DNA of 64,000 bases from positions 33,506,796 to 33,570,795 of the forward strand of contig NC_080690.1 of the NCBI RefSeq assembly GCF_030445035.2. Reading direction: 5' to 3'. Positions 1-12,734 of this stretch are shown piece by piece. Position numbers and translations under genes: made by a program. Origin of the DNA: Dasypus novemcinctus (taxonomy: Eukaryota; Chordata; Mammalia; Cingulata; Dasypodidae). Within the stretch, counting starts at the first letter, position 1; each line of letters starts with the position of its first letter. Under the pieces are notes generated by a model. It saw only the letters and a list, made by a program, of their open reading frames with translations, was not told the origin of the DNA and made no database searches.

Positions 1-295
1 TGCCCTGTGGATCTGAAACTTTGTCCTTGACTCATCCCTTGTCTCCAGCTCCCACATCACACAGGCACCGGCTCGGCTTGGCGCTGCCTCGAAGCGGACG
101 CTCCGAATCTGCACTTCCTCCTCCTTTCCGCTGGCTCATCTTGCATCTATCACACCCAGCCAGCCTCGGCAGCTTCTGGGACGCTTTCCTCCTCTCTGGT
201 CTCTCCTGACTCTGTCCAGCCTGCACGTCCATGTCTGGTGGGTCCTTCTCCAGGGCTGCTCTAGCCATGTGATGCCCTCTCAAGAATCTTCAGCG

Positions 296-752
296 GGGAA
301 GCGGATGTGGCTCAAGCGATTGGGCTCCTGCCTACCCTGTGTGAGGCCCAGGGTTCGATTCCCAGGGCCTCCTGGTGACGGCGAGCTGGGCCGAGTGGAG
401 GGCTGGCCTGAGCAGAGAGCTGGCCCACACAGAGGGCTGGCCCACATGGAGTGCTGGCCTATGTGACAAGCTGGTCCGAGCGGAGAGCTGGCACAGCAAG
501 ATGACGCAACAAAAAGAGACACAGAGGAGAGACAACAGGAGACTCAGCAGACCAGGGAGCTGAGGTGGCACAAAAGATCGAGCACCTCTCTCCCATTCCA
601 GAAGGTCCCAGGATTGGTTCCTGGTGCCACCTAGAGAGGAGACAAGCAGACACAGAAGGATGCACAGTGAATGGACACAGAGAGCAGACAATGGGGAGGG
701 GGTGGTAGGGTGGGAAATGAAGAAATAAATCCTAAAACAAACAAACAAAAAC
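296..752 (+). repeat. DAS-type tRNA-derived SINE (dimeric form)
   Basis: The unit starts with a tRNA-like head ('gaagcggatgtggctcaag' followed by a B-box-like 'ggttcgattcc'). A second head-like segment lies about 290 bp later ('gaaggtcccaggattggttc'). It ends in an AATAAA/ACAAA-rich tail. The same architecture recurs at 5998, 61146 and 62520, which identifies a repeat family. Assignment to the armadillo DAS family is from memory of its tRNA-Ala-like head. Confidence 0.85.
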
Positions 753-812
753 AGCTTCAACGGCTCCTGGCTGCCTCCTCCAGCCAGTGGAAACTCTTCA
801 GCCCAGCCTTTA

Positions 813-1239
813 TTTATTTATTTATTTTAAAGATTTATTATTTATTTATTTCTCTCCCCTTTCCCTCCTAATCCCCCCGTTGTCTGCTCTCTGTGTCCAT
901 TTGCTGCATGTTCTTCTTTGTCCGCTTCTGTTGTTGTCAGTGGCACGGGAATCTGTGTTTCTTTTTGTTGCGTCATCTTGTGTGTCAGCTCTCCATGTGT
1001 GCAGCACCATTCCTGGGCAGGCTGCACTTTCTTTCGTGCTGGGTGGCCCTCCTTAAGGGGTGTACTCCCTGCGCATGGGGCTCCCCTACGCTGGACACCC
1101 CTGCGTGGCAGGGCACTCCTTGCGCGCATCAGCGCTGCGCATGGGCAGCTCCACACGGGTCAAGGAGGCCCCGGGTTTGAACCGCAGACCTCCCATGTGG
1201 TAGACGGATGCCCCAACCACTGGGCCAAGTCTGCTACCC
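813..1239 (-). repeat. DAS-type SINE, long GC-rich body form
   Basis: This is a reverse-strand copy. T-rich tail sequence is at the left and the tRNA-like head ('gggccaagtctgc' read backwards) at the right. Flanking 14-bp direct repeats at 799-812 and 1240-1253 (cagcccagccttta / cagcccagtcttta, one mismatch) are the target-site duplication. Short open frames here are SINE shadow, not genes. Confidence 0.9.
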
Positions 1240-1499
1240 CAGCCCAGTCTTTAAGCCCTGCCCCCAGTTGTGCCCACCCCTCTCTATTCAACCTCGTCCT
1301 CACTGCTCCCCACCATTCAGCTTCTGCAGGGGTCAGGTGTGTCCCCACTGTGTGATTTAGTTTGCTGCTTCCACAGTCCAGCCTTCTTCTCGCCTGGCTT
1401 CTCCCTCCTCGAACCAAATGACGTGAGTTTCTCATATACACCGTGCCATAAAAGAAAGCAAGGGGGCGCTGTACGCCAAGGGGGTGGGAGCAAAGGCTC

Positions 1500-1750
1500 T
1501 GAGTCACGCAACCTGATTTTGAATTCAGTTCTACCAAGTTCTACCAAAGTCTCAAAGTTCAGTTCTGCCAAAGTCTCAAAGTCTGTGAGACCTTGAGCAA
1601 ATCCCTTCTCTCTGAGCTTCAGTGTCTACATCTGCGGAATGAAGATAATAATAGCATCTCCATTAAAGGGCTTTGGAGCACATCAACCGCCTTAGCGAGT
1701 ACATCTGGCAAAGAGTACGTGCTTCTGACTTTAAATATCATCTATATGTC
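1500..1750 (+). repeat. MIR SINE
   Basis: It contains the MIR core phrase pattern: 'gtgagaccttgagcaaatcc', then 'ctctctgagcttcagtgtc', then 'gaagataataatagcatc'. A local duplication of about 22 bp around 1540-1580 ('ccaaagtctcaaagt' twice) lies inside or beside it. Confidence 0.6.
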
Positions 1751-1759
1751 AACGACTCC

Positions 1760-3080
1760 CAAATTTCTCTCACCAGCTCCAGACTAGCCTGCCCAGCTGC
1801 CTACTCAGCATCTCCCTTGCATGTCTCCTGGGCTTCTCCAACCCACCGAAGCTGAAGCACAATCCTAGATTCCCACCCGCCCCCACGCCTGCTCCCCTAG
1901 TCTTTGCCAGCCCCTTCCTTCCAGTTCCCCGGGCCAGAAACCAGGTGCCATCCTTCACGCCTCTATCTCACACACCCCGCTTCCTGTCTGTCCATCCATC
2001 TATGGTTCTGCCTTCAAAACACACCCCAAACCCATCCTCTCTCCTCCTGGTCTCCTCCCTCCCTCTCTCCTTGGCCTTCTGTTCAGAATGTTCCAGTGGC
2101 TTTCCATCTCACTCAGAAGAAACACTGAAGACCCCAGGGTGTCCCCAAGGCCCTGCGTGATCTGCGCCCCTTCCCGCAGACGTCATCCCCCACCGCCCCC
2201 CCTGCTTGCTCAACTCCTTCCACTCCGGCCTCCTCTTGGCCTCAGGCACAGCAGACGCGCTCTCTCCTTAGGAATTTTTTTTTAAGATTTATTTTTATTT
2301 GTCTCCCCTCTCCCCCCACCCCCATTGTCTGCTCTCTGTGTCCATTTGCTGTGTGTTCGTCTGTGTCCGCTTGCATTCTCGGTGTCACCGGGAATCAGTG
2401 TCTCTTTTTTTGTTGCGTCGTCTTGCTGAGTCAGTTCTCCGTACGTGCAGCACCATTCCTGGGCAGGCTGCGCTTTTTTTTGTGCAGGGCGGCTCTCCTT
2501 ACGGGGCGCACTTCTTGAGCGTGGGGCTCCCCTACACGGGGGACACCCCTGTGTGGCACGGCACTCCTTGCGTGCATTAGCACTGCGTGGGCCAGCTCAC
2601 CACACGGGTCAGGAGGCCCTGGGTTTGAACCCTGGACCTCCCATGTGGTAGGTGGATGCTACATCTGTTGAGCCAAATCTGCTTCCCCCTCCTTAGGATG
2701 TTTCATGGGCATTCTTTCCCCCGATACCTGCGCGACTCCGTCCTTCACCTCCTTCAGATCTTCGCTTAAATGTTACCTTCTCAATGAGGCTTTCTTTATT
2801 AAAAATTGCAACCCACCCCCACCTCTCCCTCTGCCCCATTTCTTCCTTTTCTTTTCTACTGCATATGTATCTCCCTCTACTACCTTTTACCATTGCCTTT
2901 TTCACTCTCTGCTCTTTGTTGCGTGTCTTCCACCTGCAGCCCCACCTCTACCCCCATGCCCGGAATAGAAATTCCATGGGCCAGAGGCCTTTGCCTCTGT
3001 GGTTCAGTGAAGTCCATCCCCTGTGCTCAGCACTGGGCCTGGCACGTGGCAGGCCCTGGGCGCACACTTGTTGAGTGACC
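1760..3080 (+). mobile_element. L2-like ancient LINE 3' region, split by a SINE
   Basis: A pyrimidine-rich stretch with typical L2 3' wording: 'cagatcttcgcttaaatgtt', 'caatgaggctttc', then near the end 'gcactgggcctggcacgtgg' and 'cacacttgttgagtgac'. A DAS SINE at 2274-2688 separates the two halves. No usable reading frame remains. The left boundary is approximate. Confidence 0.55.
2274..2688 (-). repeat. DAS-type SINE inside L2
   Basis: Reverse-oriented copy flanked by a perfect 10-bp target duplication, ctccttagga at 2264-2273 and 2689-2698. It therefore inserted after the L2 fragment. Confidence 0.9.
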
Positions 3081-3889
3081 AGCTAATAGATGGCTGGCCG
3101 GGCACATAAACCCTTCTCACCGAGCCTCAACCTCCCTCTGATGCCGGGGCGTAGGGCTTCATCGGGGCTCCAGCTCCAGCCCTGTTGACCAGTTCCTTGT
3201 ATCCATTGCTAGCATCTGGCTCTCTCTTACCATGGAGGGTTTGCCCCTGCTTCCAGGTTACCTCACAGGCCGGTCTTTGGTCTCCTGGTGGCATGGAGGC
3301 AATTCAGGGCTGTGCGGGCAGTTCAGGGTCTGCCCATTGGACTGTGATGACAGAGCCTTCCTCGAGAGGTCAGAAGTCTGCTGCTGGCTGGGAGACTCTT
3401 CATGCCAAAGAAGACCCCTTGGTGCCCCCAGGGGGGTTGTTCAGCACCAGGGCCAGCTCTGATCTCCCACTGTCCTGAGCCGGGATGCTGAGCACCCTCT
3501 CCGGGAGCTGGGGGCGCTGGCCCTTTTGAAAGGCCTTTTGGGGATCTCCCTGCATTCCTGTCCAGTCCCAGCCACTGCAAAGGACCCCGCAGGGAAGGGG
3601 TCATCCCAGTGCAGCTGCAGGTTGGGAGGGGTTCCCAGGCCTGGACCTGGGCGGCGCGAGCCCCAGAGGAGGCTGAGGCTCCGTCCCCTTCTGGAGAGGA
3701 GCCCGCCCCTCAGCAGCCATCAGCGCCGGGGCAGAACGGGCTGTGCTTCCACACGTGGGGGCTTTCCCCTAACCCCACTCGGCTGATCACAGCCTCCCCC
3801 TTCCTGTCTGCCTGCCTGGGCTCCTGTCAGGTCTCCTAACTCGTTGTTGTTTTTGTTTATATGAAGCTGAAATGATCTTATCCAAAATG
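3081..3889. other. Unassigned intergenic DNA
   Basis: GC-rich single-copy-looking sequence. Short open frames occur on both strands but none resembles a known protein or has splice-like organisation. I see no RNA gene or clear repeat. Confidence 0.5.
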
Positions 3890-4020
3890 TCACAATTTCC
3901 AAAAGGTGGAAGCAACCCAACTGCCCATCAACCGATGAATAAACACAATGTGGTACGCACACTGTGGACTATTATTTAGCCACAAAAATGGAGTTCTGAT
4001 CCACGTGGAGTGAGTTGCTC
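3890..4020 (+). mobile_element. L1M 3'-region fragment
   Basis: It matches the old L1 phrase pattern 'ggaagcaacccaactgccc', 'caaccgatgaataaacaca', 'ggactattatttagccac', also seen at 18680. A short, old, non-coding remnant. Confidence 0.75.
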
Positions 4021-5704
4021 TGCGGTGCGTTGCAGGAAGAACACAGACTTAGGCATAACAGAGACCCCCAGCAGATGACCCCGTCATTTCTTACACAGCG
4101 CAGAGCGTCCTGCAGCAAAGGGAAAGAGGTTCCACCGCGGCCAGCCCTCTGGGAAGGCCCGCTGCTTGGGTCGGTGTTGGCTGCACATGCCCCACTCCGC
4201 GCCAGCCACGGGGGCACCTGTGCTGCCCAGACGATGAGTTTTAACACATCCCTGGGGAAGCGGCCTGCCAGTGAGCGAGCACGCAGCCGGGCTGGTTAAG
4301 GTTTCCCGGCTCTGCCCCGGCTGCCTGCAGTCTCTTGTGAAATAGAAACACAGGAAATACCTGCAAGCCAACAGGGACAAAGGGAAACATACCAAATCCA
4401 GCAGGCAAACAAACAAGAGGGGGAGAAGAGGGTGGTAGGCAAGGCCTGGGAGGTGGCTGCCAGGGGTGCCGCGACTTCCCCAGCTGTCCGCCCCGCGGCC
4501 TCACGCCCAGGCCTCCCCTGCACAGCTCCACACTAGCTTTCACTCCATGAGCCCCCTCCCACCTTGGCCACGAAGGCGGAGAAGGGCTGGTGTCAGCCAA
4601 GAGCTCTCAGCGACGGTGACGGTAAACATTGGGGAACACGGGTGACCGCAGCACATCGGGAGGGCTTTGGCGATTCCCACGCGGACCATTACTCCAAGAA
4701 GGGCGATCGGGCCTGGCTGGAGCACCACCGCACCCCGCTCCCCGGCCCCCCAGGAGCCAGCTGAAGAGGTTCCACATGGAATCGGTTGAACACTTTGACG
4801 CAAAGTGGGCTTATTTCAAGGGGACCGACAGAAACCCGAGCGGGCACTGCCCGTCCGTCCCACGACCTATGCAGGGAGTGGCCCCACCGGAGCAGGTTTT
4901 GTTTCCTCCACAGCCCACCCTGGGACAGTCGCTGGTCAGCTCAGGGATACGAGCAGTTTCCAGTTGCATTATATCGAGAGCTGTTGCACCCCAGCATGTC
5001 CAGGCGAGTGGAGAAGCAGGCTGCACAGACAGTGATTGTGCTGTTATTATTGTCACAGGGCGGAAATGTAGGACTTCCTGATGGGAGCGCCAATGTGAAG
5101 TCAGCTCCTTGAGTGCGAATCTGGACTCGGCAGAGAGGGGAGAGGGGCGAGGGACTGGAGGGCGGATCCAGCAGTTGGTCAGGTTCCTGCTCCCGCGATG
5201 GCCCGGGGCAGCTGGAGGAAGGTGTTTTTCCTTCCTGGTTACCACTGGGTCAGATACGTAGAAAGAGGAGAGGGAAGAAGCAGCTGGACCCGGCAGGGTG
5301 ATCCTGCTCGACCACCCGCCCTGCGGAAGACACTTATCTTGCCTAGTGTCTTTGCAGTCGCTTATCTTTTCCCACAGTCGCCCAGTCTGTTCCTTGCCTT
5401 CAGCTCTAACCTCAGCCCTTTCCTTTTGATCACAGCACCTTATCTGTATTTTCTGACCCACTCCACCCCTTCCTGATAGATTGGAGTTGTCAGGACTGCT
5501 CCCGGCTGTCCAATGACCATCCCCAAAGGGACTGGTGCCCTACCAGGGGCAGGGCTGCCCACTAACCTCCTGTCTGCGTCAGTGCTCAGCCCACTGGATT
5601 GTCACCCTGTGTGTTTCCATCATCCCATGCCTCTGCCTGGTGGTCCTAAAGTCCTGCCTTCCTGGGAATTGCGTGGAGGGTATAATGGGGTAAAAAGTGG
5701 GATA
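4021..5704. other. Unassigned intergenic DNA
   Basis: No exon, RNA gene or confident repeat. The segment around 4310-4400 shows loose similarity to 12190-12270 (both have 'aaatagaaacacaggaaat'-like wording), which may mean a shared old repeat that I cannot name. Confidence 0.4.
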
Positions 5705-6430
5705 ATTGGGAAATGGGTGTGGCTGTGGCTTAACCAGTTGGGCATGCGCCTGCCACATGGGAAGTCCAGAGGAAGCGCCTCCTGAAGGAGACAAGCAGAT
5801 GCTGCACCTGCCGCCATGAGCTGGATGCCACGACCTGCCACAACGAGCTAGAGGCCACAAGCTGGCAGGCGCCACAGCCCGTGGGGAGCAGATGTGGCTC
5901 AGGTCACCGGGCACTTGCCTCCCACACAGAAGGTCCCGGGTTTGGTTCCCAATGCCTCCTGGAGAAGACAAGCAGACACAGCGAGCAAAACCACCGGTAG
6001 GGGAAGCAGATGTGGCTCAAGCAGTTGGGCTCCTGTCTACCATATAGGAGGTCCAGGGTTCGATACCCAAGGCCTCCTGGTGAAGGCAAGCTGGCATGTG
6101 TGGCGAACTGGCCCTCGCAGAGTGCCGGCCCACTTGAGGTACCACCCTGCGCAGGAGTGCCAGCCAACACGGAAAGCTGATGCAGCAAGACGACACAACA
6201 AAAAGAGACACAGAGGGAAGACAATGAGACACTTAGCAAAACCAGGGAGCTGAGGTGGTGCAAGAGACTGGTTGCCTCTCTCCCACTCCGGAAGGTCCCA
6301 GGATCAGTTCCCAGAGCAGCCTAATGAGAATACAAGCAAACACAGAAAAACACACAGCGAATGGACACAGAGAGCAGACAATGGAGGGAGGGGAGAAATA
6401 AATAAATCAATCTTTAAAAAAACAACAACC
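5705..6430 (+). repeat. Stack of three DAS SINE heads
   Basis: Three tRNA-like heads follow one another: about 5705-5880 (head plus degenerate body), 5881-5997 (short monomer with 'gtggggagcagatgtggctc') and 5998-6430 (full dimeric copy with A-rich tail). This is either serial insertion into SINE tails or a composite element. Nothing in the stretch is coding. Confidence 0.8.
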
Positions 6431-6499
6431 AGCAGACAGACAAGAGAATCATGGGGGAGGGTCTAAATTTTAAATAAACAAACAAACAAATAAATAAAT

Positions 6500-9400
6500 G
6501 CAGGGTCATTACCTGACAGAGGCTGAAAAGGAGAATCCCGAGTGACACAGTGACGTGTCCGTGGCCCCCCTTGGGGCCAGTCCCCACCCTGACGAGTGTA
6601 AGAGCGGACACACAGCAAAGCCTGGGTTCCTCCCACCCTGTCCCCATCCTGTGCTAGGAGGCGGGATAAGGCCGTGTTCCCTCGCAGAGGGCCTGAGGAG
6701 GCCAAATGGTCCACCCAGGCAGAGAACTGTCAGGGGTAGACCCCGACACTCCTTTCTGAAGCAGCCGTTGGAGTTCTCCACAATGCAGGCCACCTGTGGG
6801 TGGCAGGTGGCCTGGAAGGCCCACCTAACTCCATGAGTATGGGCCCGTTGATGAGGGGACTGTGCAGTAGAGTGGGATCCTTGCTCAGAGGGGACGTCAT
6901 CCAGGTGCCTAAAGGGGTGGCAGAGACACCTTCCCGAAGTATCCCACGTGTGTACATGGCTACACGGTGGACTGGGAAGGCAAGGCCAGAGGCTGAAGAG
7001 CGGTCTACCACAACCAAAGCACAGGGCACACCTTGGGATGGCAGGAGAGCGCCGACGCGGTCCTCTTGCCATAAGCAACCCAAAGCAGTCCCTCTGGGAC
7101 TGGCCCCAAAACGCCCTTTTCAGGCTCTGGCTTGTCGTTGACATCTCTCTCATTGCTGAAAGGCAGATTGGCCCTTTTTCAATAAGGCAGGGCTCTGTTC
7201 CTGGGCCACAGTTTCATGACTTGGAATCTCCATGTCTAGTTTGATGGTGGATCCACCCAGTGGCGGAAGCAGCCATGGGAAGTTGGGCTATTTCAGGGAT
7301 GCGCTGAGGGTAAGTTCGTTGTCCTTATCCTCCAGGCCCAGTCTCCTGGGGGTAAAAGGCAGCTCGGCGCATCCTTTTGCAGCTGGGTCATCCAGTGGTG
7401 ATTATCGTGATGTGGGCCCGTGCCCTGCTGCGCACCAGCGTGGGTATCACATGGTGCTGTCCACATTGCCAACTGTTTCCAAAGACCCCTTGCCCATACT
7501 GGGGACCCTTTAGTTCTCCAATCCCATTCCCTGCGTAAACACGACCAGACCACAGCCATCGGCAACGGCCCATGAGGCAGTAAACAGGTACGCGAGAGTA
7601 CATGGGTCCTAGAGTTCCAAGGCTAAGAGGACCCCTTGCAGTTCAGTCCATTGGGCAATTTTTCCAGAACCAGGGGGATGGATAGTCTGCTTAAGGGCAG
7701 GGAAACCGTGGCTGCTGCCTCATGGACACCAGATGGCTCCAGCTTGGCCGATCCATCGGTGAACCAGGGCTGGTCATCTGGTGGGGCATCCTTAAGTTGG
7801 GGGTCCCAGGATGAAGTATGGGGAGGGAAGGACCCCCATCTGGTGTTGCTACGTGCTCATGCAAGCGTGTCCCTCCCTGCGGGCCTGGGTCAGTGCGATC
7901 CTGAATTACCGCTTCCATGCGATGATGTTCTGTTGCTGGGCACTGCCTGGGCCGCAGGACATGATGGGATTTCTGACCTCAGGAGGACCCGGGAGCACTT
8001 GGTGATCCTTTTCCATTTCCACCAAGACTCAATAGCACACCAGGAGTTGCCTTTCTTTTTCTTTTATTTTAAGATTTATTTTTATTTATTTCTCGCCCCC
8101 CGCCGCCCCGTCCCAGTTGTCTGTTCTCTGTGTTCATTTGCTGCATGCTCTTTTTGTCTGCTTCTGTTGTTGTCAGTGGCATGGGAATCTGTGTTTCTTT
8201 CTGTTGTGTCATCTTGCTGTGTCAGCTCTCCGTGTGTACGGCGCCATTCCTGGGCAGGCTGCACTTTCTTTCGCGCTGGGCGGCTCTCCTTACGGGGCGC
8301 ACTCCTTGCGCGTGGGGCTCCCCTACGCGGGGGACACCCCTGCGTGGCAGGGCACTCCTTGCGGGCATCAGCACTGCACATGGGCCAGCTCCACATGGGT
8401 CAAGGAGGCCCGGGGTTTGAACCGCAGACCTCCCATGTGGTAGACGGACGCCCTAACCAATTCCGCTTCCCGAGGTGTTGCCTTTCAAAGGGGGCGTAGT
8501 CCTGGGCTGCATCTGGGAACCTCTTGGTCCCAAACCCCAGCTGTCTGTGCATTCCTTTGCCAGAGGGACCGGTCACGTGGGCCTGGATGGAAGCAACCTG
8601 GAGCCCAAACGAAGCTCTGGCTGGACGGTCCTGGGGGCAGGGTGGCTGAGAGGGCCGCTTCCACCTCCTGCAGGGCCCGCTCCCCTCTGCTCCCCTGCAG
8701 GAAGCCTGTGCTCTTTAGGTTCCCCTATGTAGAGGTGCGGGAGGTCACCGAGATGAGCAGTGCGCTGGCACCAGTACGAAAGAGCCCGGTCAGGCGCTGG
8801 GCTCCTCTCTGGGCTGGGCGACTTGAGGGACGGTAACTTTCCCGTACCGGGTCAGGGACGCGCGCTGGGCTCTGGCCCTGGGCTGCCCGAGCAGATGACC
8901 TGTGGACTGGGCCTCGGGCCCCGCCATGACTTGCGGCCTGCTGGACCGTGGAGGCCGTTAGTGCGTGGTTGGCTCCTTGCTCTGGCCGCCAGCACGAGGC
9001 CTTCGAGATACAGGTCTTGGAGGGCTTCGGGCAGGGGCAGCTGACTCGATCCCTGTCCCACCCCATGGTGGCAGGTGGTGGGGGCTCAAAGCCCCCCGCG
9101 GCAGCGCAGGGAGGGTGTCTTGTGGGCCTCGCCACCTGAATGAGAGCAGGTGCTGCGCCTCCTCCCACGGTGGGAGGGAGGAGAAGGAGCAGGCCCGTCC
9201 CTGACGACACCCCGAAGGCCGGTGAGGCCGTCGTGGCCGCTGTGAGAGGCACAATGTCGGGGACTGCGGGGCAAAGCGGCACTTCTGCCTCAAGCGCCGA
9301 CAGTCTATGGTCCGCTGCCACGCCCCACGCGCCTCTTTCTCTGGCCACACTGGGCTGATCCAGGCAGAGATAATGGAATGGGGGACGAGGGAAGGGACGT

Positions 9401-10560
9401 CTGCAGTATAGACTCCTTTATGAATCAGTAACATCTTTTCTCCACTGGGGAGGTGGTATTGCCACTGCCGGGGTGTGCGGTCATCACTCACCCCCCGTGA
9501 TGGCCAGAATTTGCTGGAAAAGGGCAGCACATCCCAACTCTCCCTGGCGGGTGCAGCAGTGCAAGCTGTCAATCCCTGTCGCACATTCCCCAGCGGGAAA
9601 CATGACCCCAGGGGCTTCTAAGGGGCCAAAGGGACCAACCCACAGGGTGGCTGAAATCTCCCATCCCACACTCATGAGCAATGCCCGAAACCTCCTGGCG
9701 CCACTCACCACCTCTCCCTTCTGGGACTCAAGGAATGATGGTGACCTCGGAGCTTGTATCCAAAGCACCACAAACGTTCAGTCACTGTCCCCAAATGGTG
9801 CACGCACTCTGTGTGTGGCCTCTGGGGGCTGGGCAGCACCCTTGGCCCCACCCCCAGGCCATTTTCAACGTTGTGGAGTCTGAGCAGAGAGGGCCCTCCT
9901 GGCTCCTTGGTCAGGGCCAAAGGGAGAGGCACACCTTCCGGATCCTCCTCCTCTCCCACCTCTGTGTCCGGGGATCATGGGGACAGGTACAGGCAAGGGC
10001 AGGACGTCCCCGTCAAGCCCAGGGCCCTCCTTCCCAAAGTTCTCCCATCTTTGGTGTTCTCGGGGACCCTTGCTCTAGAAGCCACAAGAACACAGCTCAG
10101 TGAGCGGGGCCCCCAAGAGGACGGGGACGATGAACCGGCTCTGTCACATCTCCCAGAAGAAGGCTTAGGGTCAGGGAGAGAACTAGCTTGTCGCCCCATT
10201 CAGGGGCCGCTTTCGAACCCTCGCACTGAGCTCAAGATCAGTGTGGGTGGCCCAAGAGCAGGTGTGCCGGGATCCAGGATGAGACCAGATAGAGGGGTCA
10301 CGAGCCAGGGCGGTGGAAGCCCCCACCTCATTGATCTCAGAGTGGAACCAGTGAGCCAACTCCCCGGCCTTCGTGGGGGATTCTCACAACCTCGCTTACC
10401 GCTGTCTTCCCCCAAGGGCCAGCGTCCAAGTACTTAGGAGCCCTAGCCAAGGGGCAGTACCTCCACCTGGGCTGGAGGGGCGGGGTGACCCTTCAGTTCA
10501 GCTCACAAAGCCCTGAGTCTTGTGTTGTCCATGGCACATGACCAAAGGGACACAGAGTGA
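6500..10560 (-). mobile_element. Decayed endogenous retrovirus, pol-bearing internal region
   Basis: A minus-strand retroviral fossil. Around 7750-7790 the complement encodes a retroviral RNase H signature (WFTDGSAK), followed by an AQWTEL-like segment near 7640. Around 9330-9400 there is wording like the start of reverse transcriptase ('SPVWPEKE'). Integrase would lie toward 6600, and gag/protease-derived sequence toward 10500. It is clearly broken, with many breaks, and a DAS SINE has inserted into it. I could not identify flanking LTRs. The pol wording looks closest to class I or class III ERVs, which is inference. It is probably as old as the placental or early xenarthran radiation. Confidence 0.6.
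8056..8472 (-). repeat. DAS-type SINE inside the ERV
   Basis: Reverse copy flanked by near-identical 14-mers (aggagttgcctttc at 8042-8055 and aggtgttgcctttc at 8473-8486). It post-dates the retroviral insertion. Confidence 0.9.
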
Positions 10561-10771
10561 TGAAAAGAACCGTCAAAAAGCCAACCCCCTCCATAACTCC
10601 TTGTGCACCTGCTCCCTGTGCCAAAACCCTGCAGAGCGAGTTGTCAGACGGTGCAGCGTGGGAACACAAGCTCAGGCACCAGCGACTCCCAGCAATTGAC
10701 TGCTCTGTTTCTCACACAGCACAAAGGGGCCAAAAGATCCCACCGTGTCGGACAGTTTGGGTCCAGCGCAT

Positions 10772-11402
<631 letters not shown>

Positions 11403-12214
11403 AAAAAAATATTTAACTCACATTTTTTCTTAATTCCCTACTAGTGCTATTGTGAGAGTAAGAAGAAAGTTATCTCGTTTTGTGAGCCTTGTGGAAGAAA
11501 TTCCCTCCAATCAAATGGTTTAAAGTTTAAGATAAAGTGTATTTTCTTGTGGAGAAATTCTTTTAATGAGGAGATCCTCATCATGGCAAGTAATACCGTA
11601 TTTATTCTTCATTCTCATATGATTTGGTGGCCTGAAGTATATTTTCCCACTTAATTTTTCTATAGGCAGTGTATTTTAGACCTTTGAAGACTTTGGTGGG
11701 GGACAGGGGACATCTAGTTCATTTGGTGGTTCTGGACTAATACAAAGTCACGTAGCTCTTTGGAAGCAGAGCCAGGAGTCTCTCCATCTGAGGGTCTTCC
11801 ACCCTCTGTACTTCCCTTGTACACTGCTTAAAATTTCTTTATAAATTTTTTTGGAGAAGGAGAATCTCATCCAAAATGTTTTACACATTTTTTTCTTAAG
11901 CATAATATTTTGAAGGTAATTTCTTCTTTTTTAAATGGCAAAACCAGTTATTTATTATACAAAAAAAAAAAAAAACTATTGACTGAAAATAAAAAAATAA
12001 GAAAAAATAAAAAAATAAAAGATCCCATCATGGCCCGTCCCCCAGGTACGCCAGCTGCTCGGGTCAGGGCCGGCGGAGGGCAGCTCCTCTTCGCCTCAGA
12101 GATGAAGGACGAGTTGTGCCTGGTCTCCTGGAGGTCCCCCTCGTAGCACGTCTCTGTGCCCTGGCAGCAGCCTGGGCTGGTTCTCCTACTTTGCCGCAGC
12201 TGCCTATCGTGTCT
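11403..12214. other. Unassigned, AT-rich then GC-rich
   Basis: AT-rich non-coding sequence up to about 12020, including an A-rich tract at 11960-12020 that may be a retroelement tail. A short GC-rich segment follows. No gene or nameable repeat seen. Confidence 0.4.
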
Positions 12215-12650
12215 TGCAAAAATAGGAACATCACAAACACCTGCACACAAACAAGCGAGAAGGTAAAAGGAGTGGGAGACCCAAGTGTGTTGGATCAACA
12301 ATACAGTCAACAACGTGGACGAACCCTGAAGACATCGTGATGAGTGGAACAAGCCAGACCGAAGGGACAAACATTGTACGGGCTCCTTGACATGAAATAA
12401 TTAGAATAAGCAAGGTCATGGAGTTAACCTCTAGAATACAGATCAGCTGGGGCCAGAGTGCAGGTGGGGAACGATGGGTTCGTGTTTAACTTGTGCAGCA
12501 GTTGTACGGGGTAATGGAAAAGTTTTGATGATGGATGGTGGTGGGCGTAGCACAAGACCATGAACACAATAGCACTGAATCATATATTTGATTGCCGTTA
12601 AAAGGGGAAATTTAAGGTTGTTTATATGTTACTAGAATTGAAAAAAAAAC
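12215..12650 (+). mobile_element. L1M 3' region
   Basis: Wording matches old L1 3' sequence: 'gaaccctgaagacatcgtga', 'gaacaagccagac', 'gggacaaacattgtacggg', then 'ggaaaagttttgatgatgga' and 'gcactgaatcatatatttg'. Non-coding and diverged. A better preserved copy lies at 18640. Confidence 0.75.
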
Positions 12651-12734
12651 CATAGGTCTGTACAACACAAAGAGTACTACTAAAGTAAACCATAGACTGG
12701 AGTTAATAGTACAATTACATTAACTCTTTCATCA

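Noticed and set aside
297-370. tRNA gene candidates at SINE heads
   Set aside because: The A- and B-box-like wording belongs to tRNA-derived SINE heads. No complete cloverleaf with matched acceptor stem is apparent.
800-1240. Repeated frames encoding Cys/Ser/Leu-rich peptides (also at 2300, 8130, 12790, 15690, 37640, 38590, 58416, 63010)
   Set aside because: They are translations of the DAS SINE body and recur with every copy. Similarity between them is repeat identity, not a gene family.
7636-8499. Plus-strand frame of 287 codons
   Set aside because: Its first half is antisense to retroviral pol and its second half is the complement of a DAS SINE, so it is a composite artefact.
8725-9584. 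Two minus-strand frames of about 208 codons
   Set aside because: Within the retroviral fossil, in shadow frames. They do not resemble a host protein.
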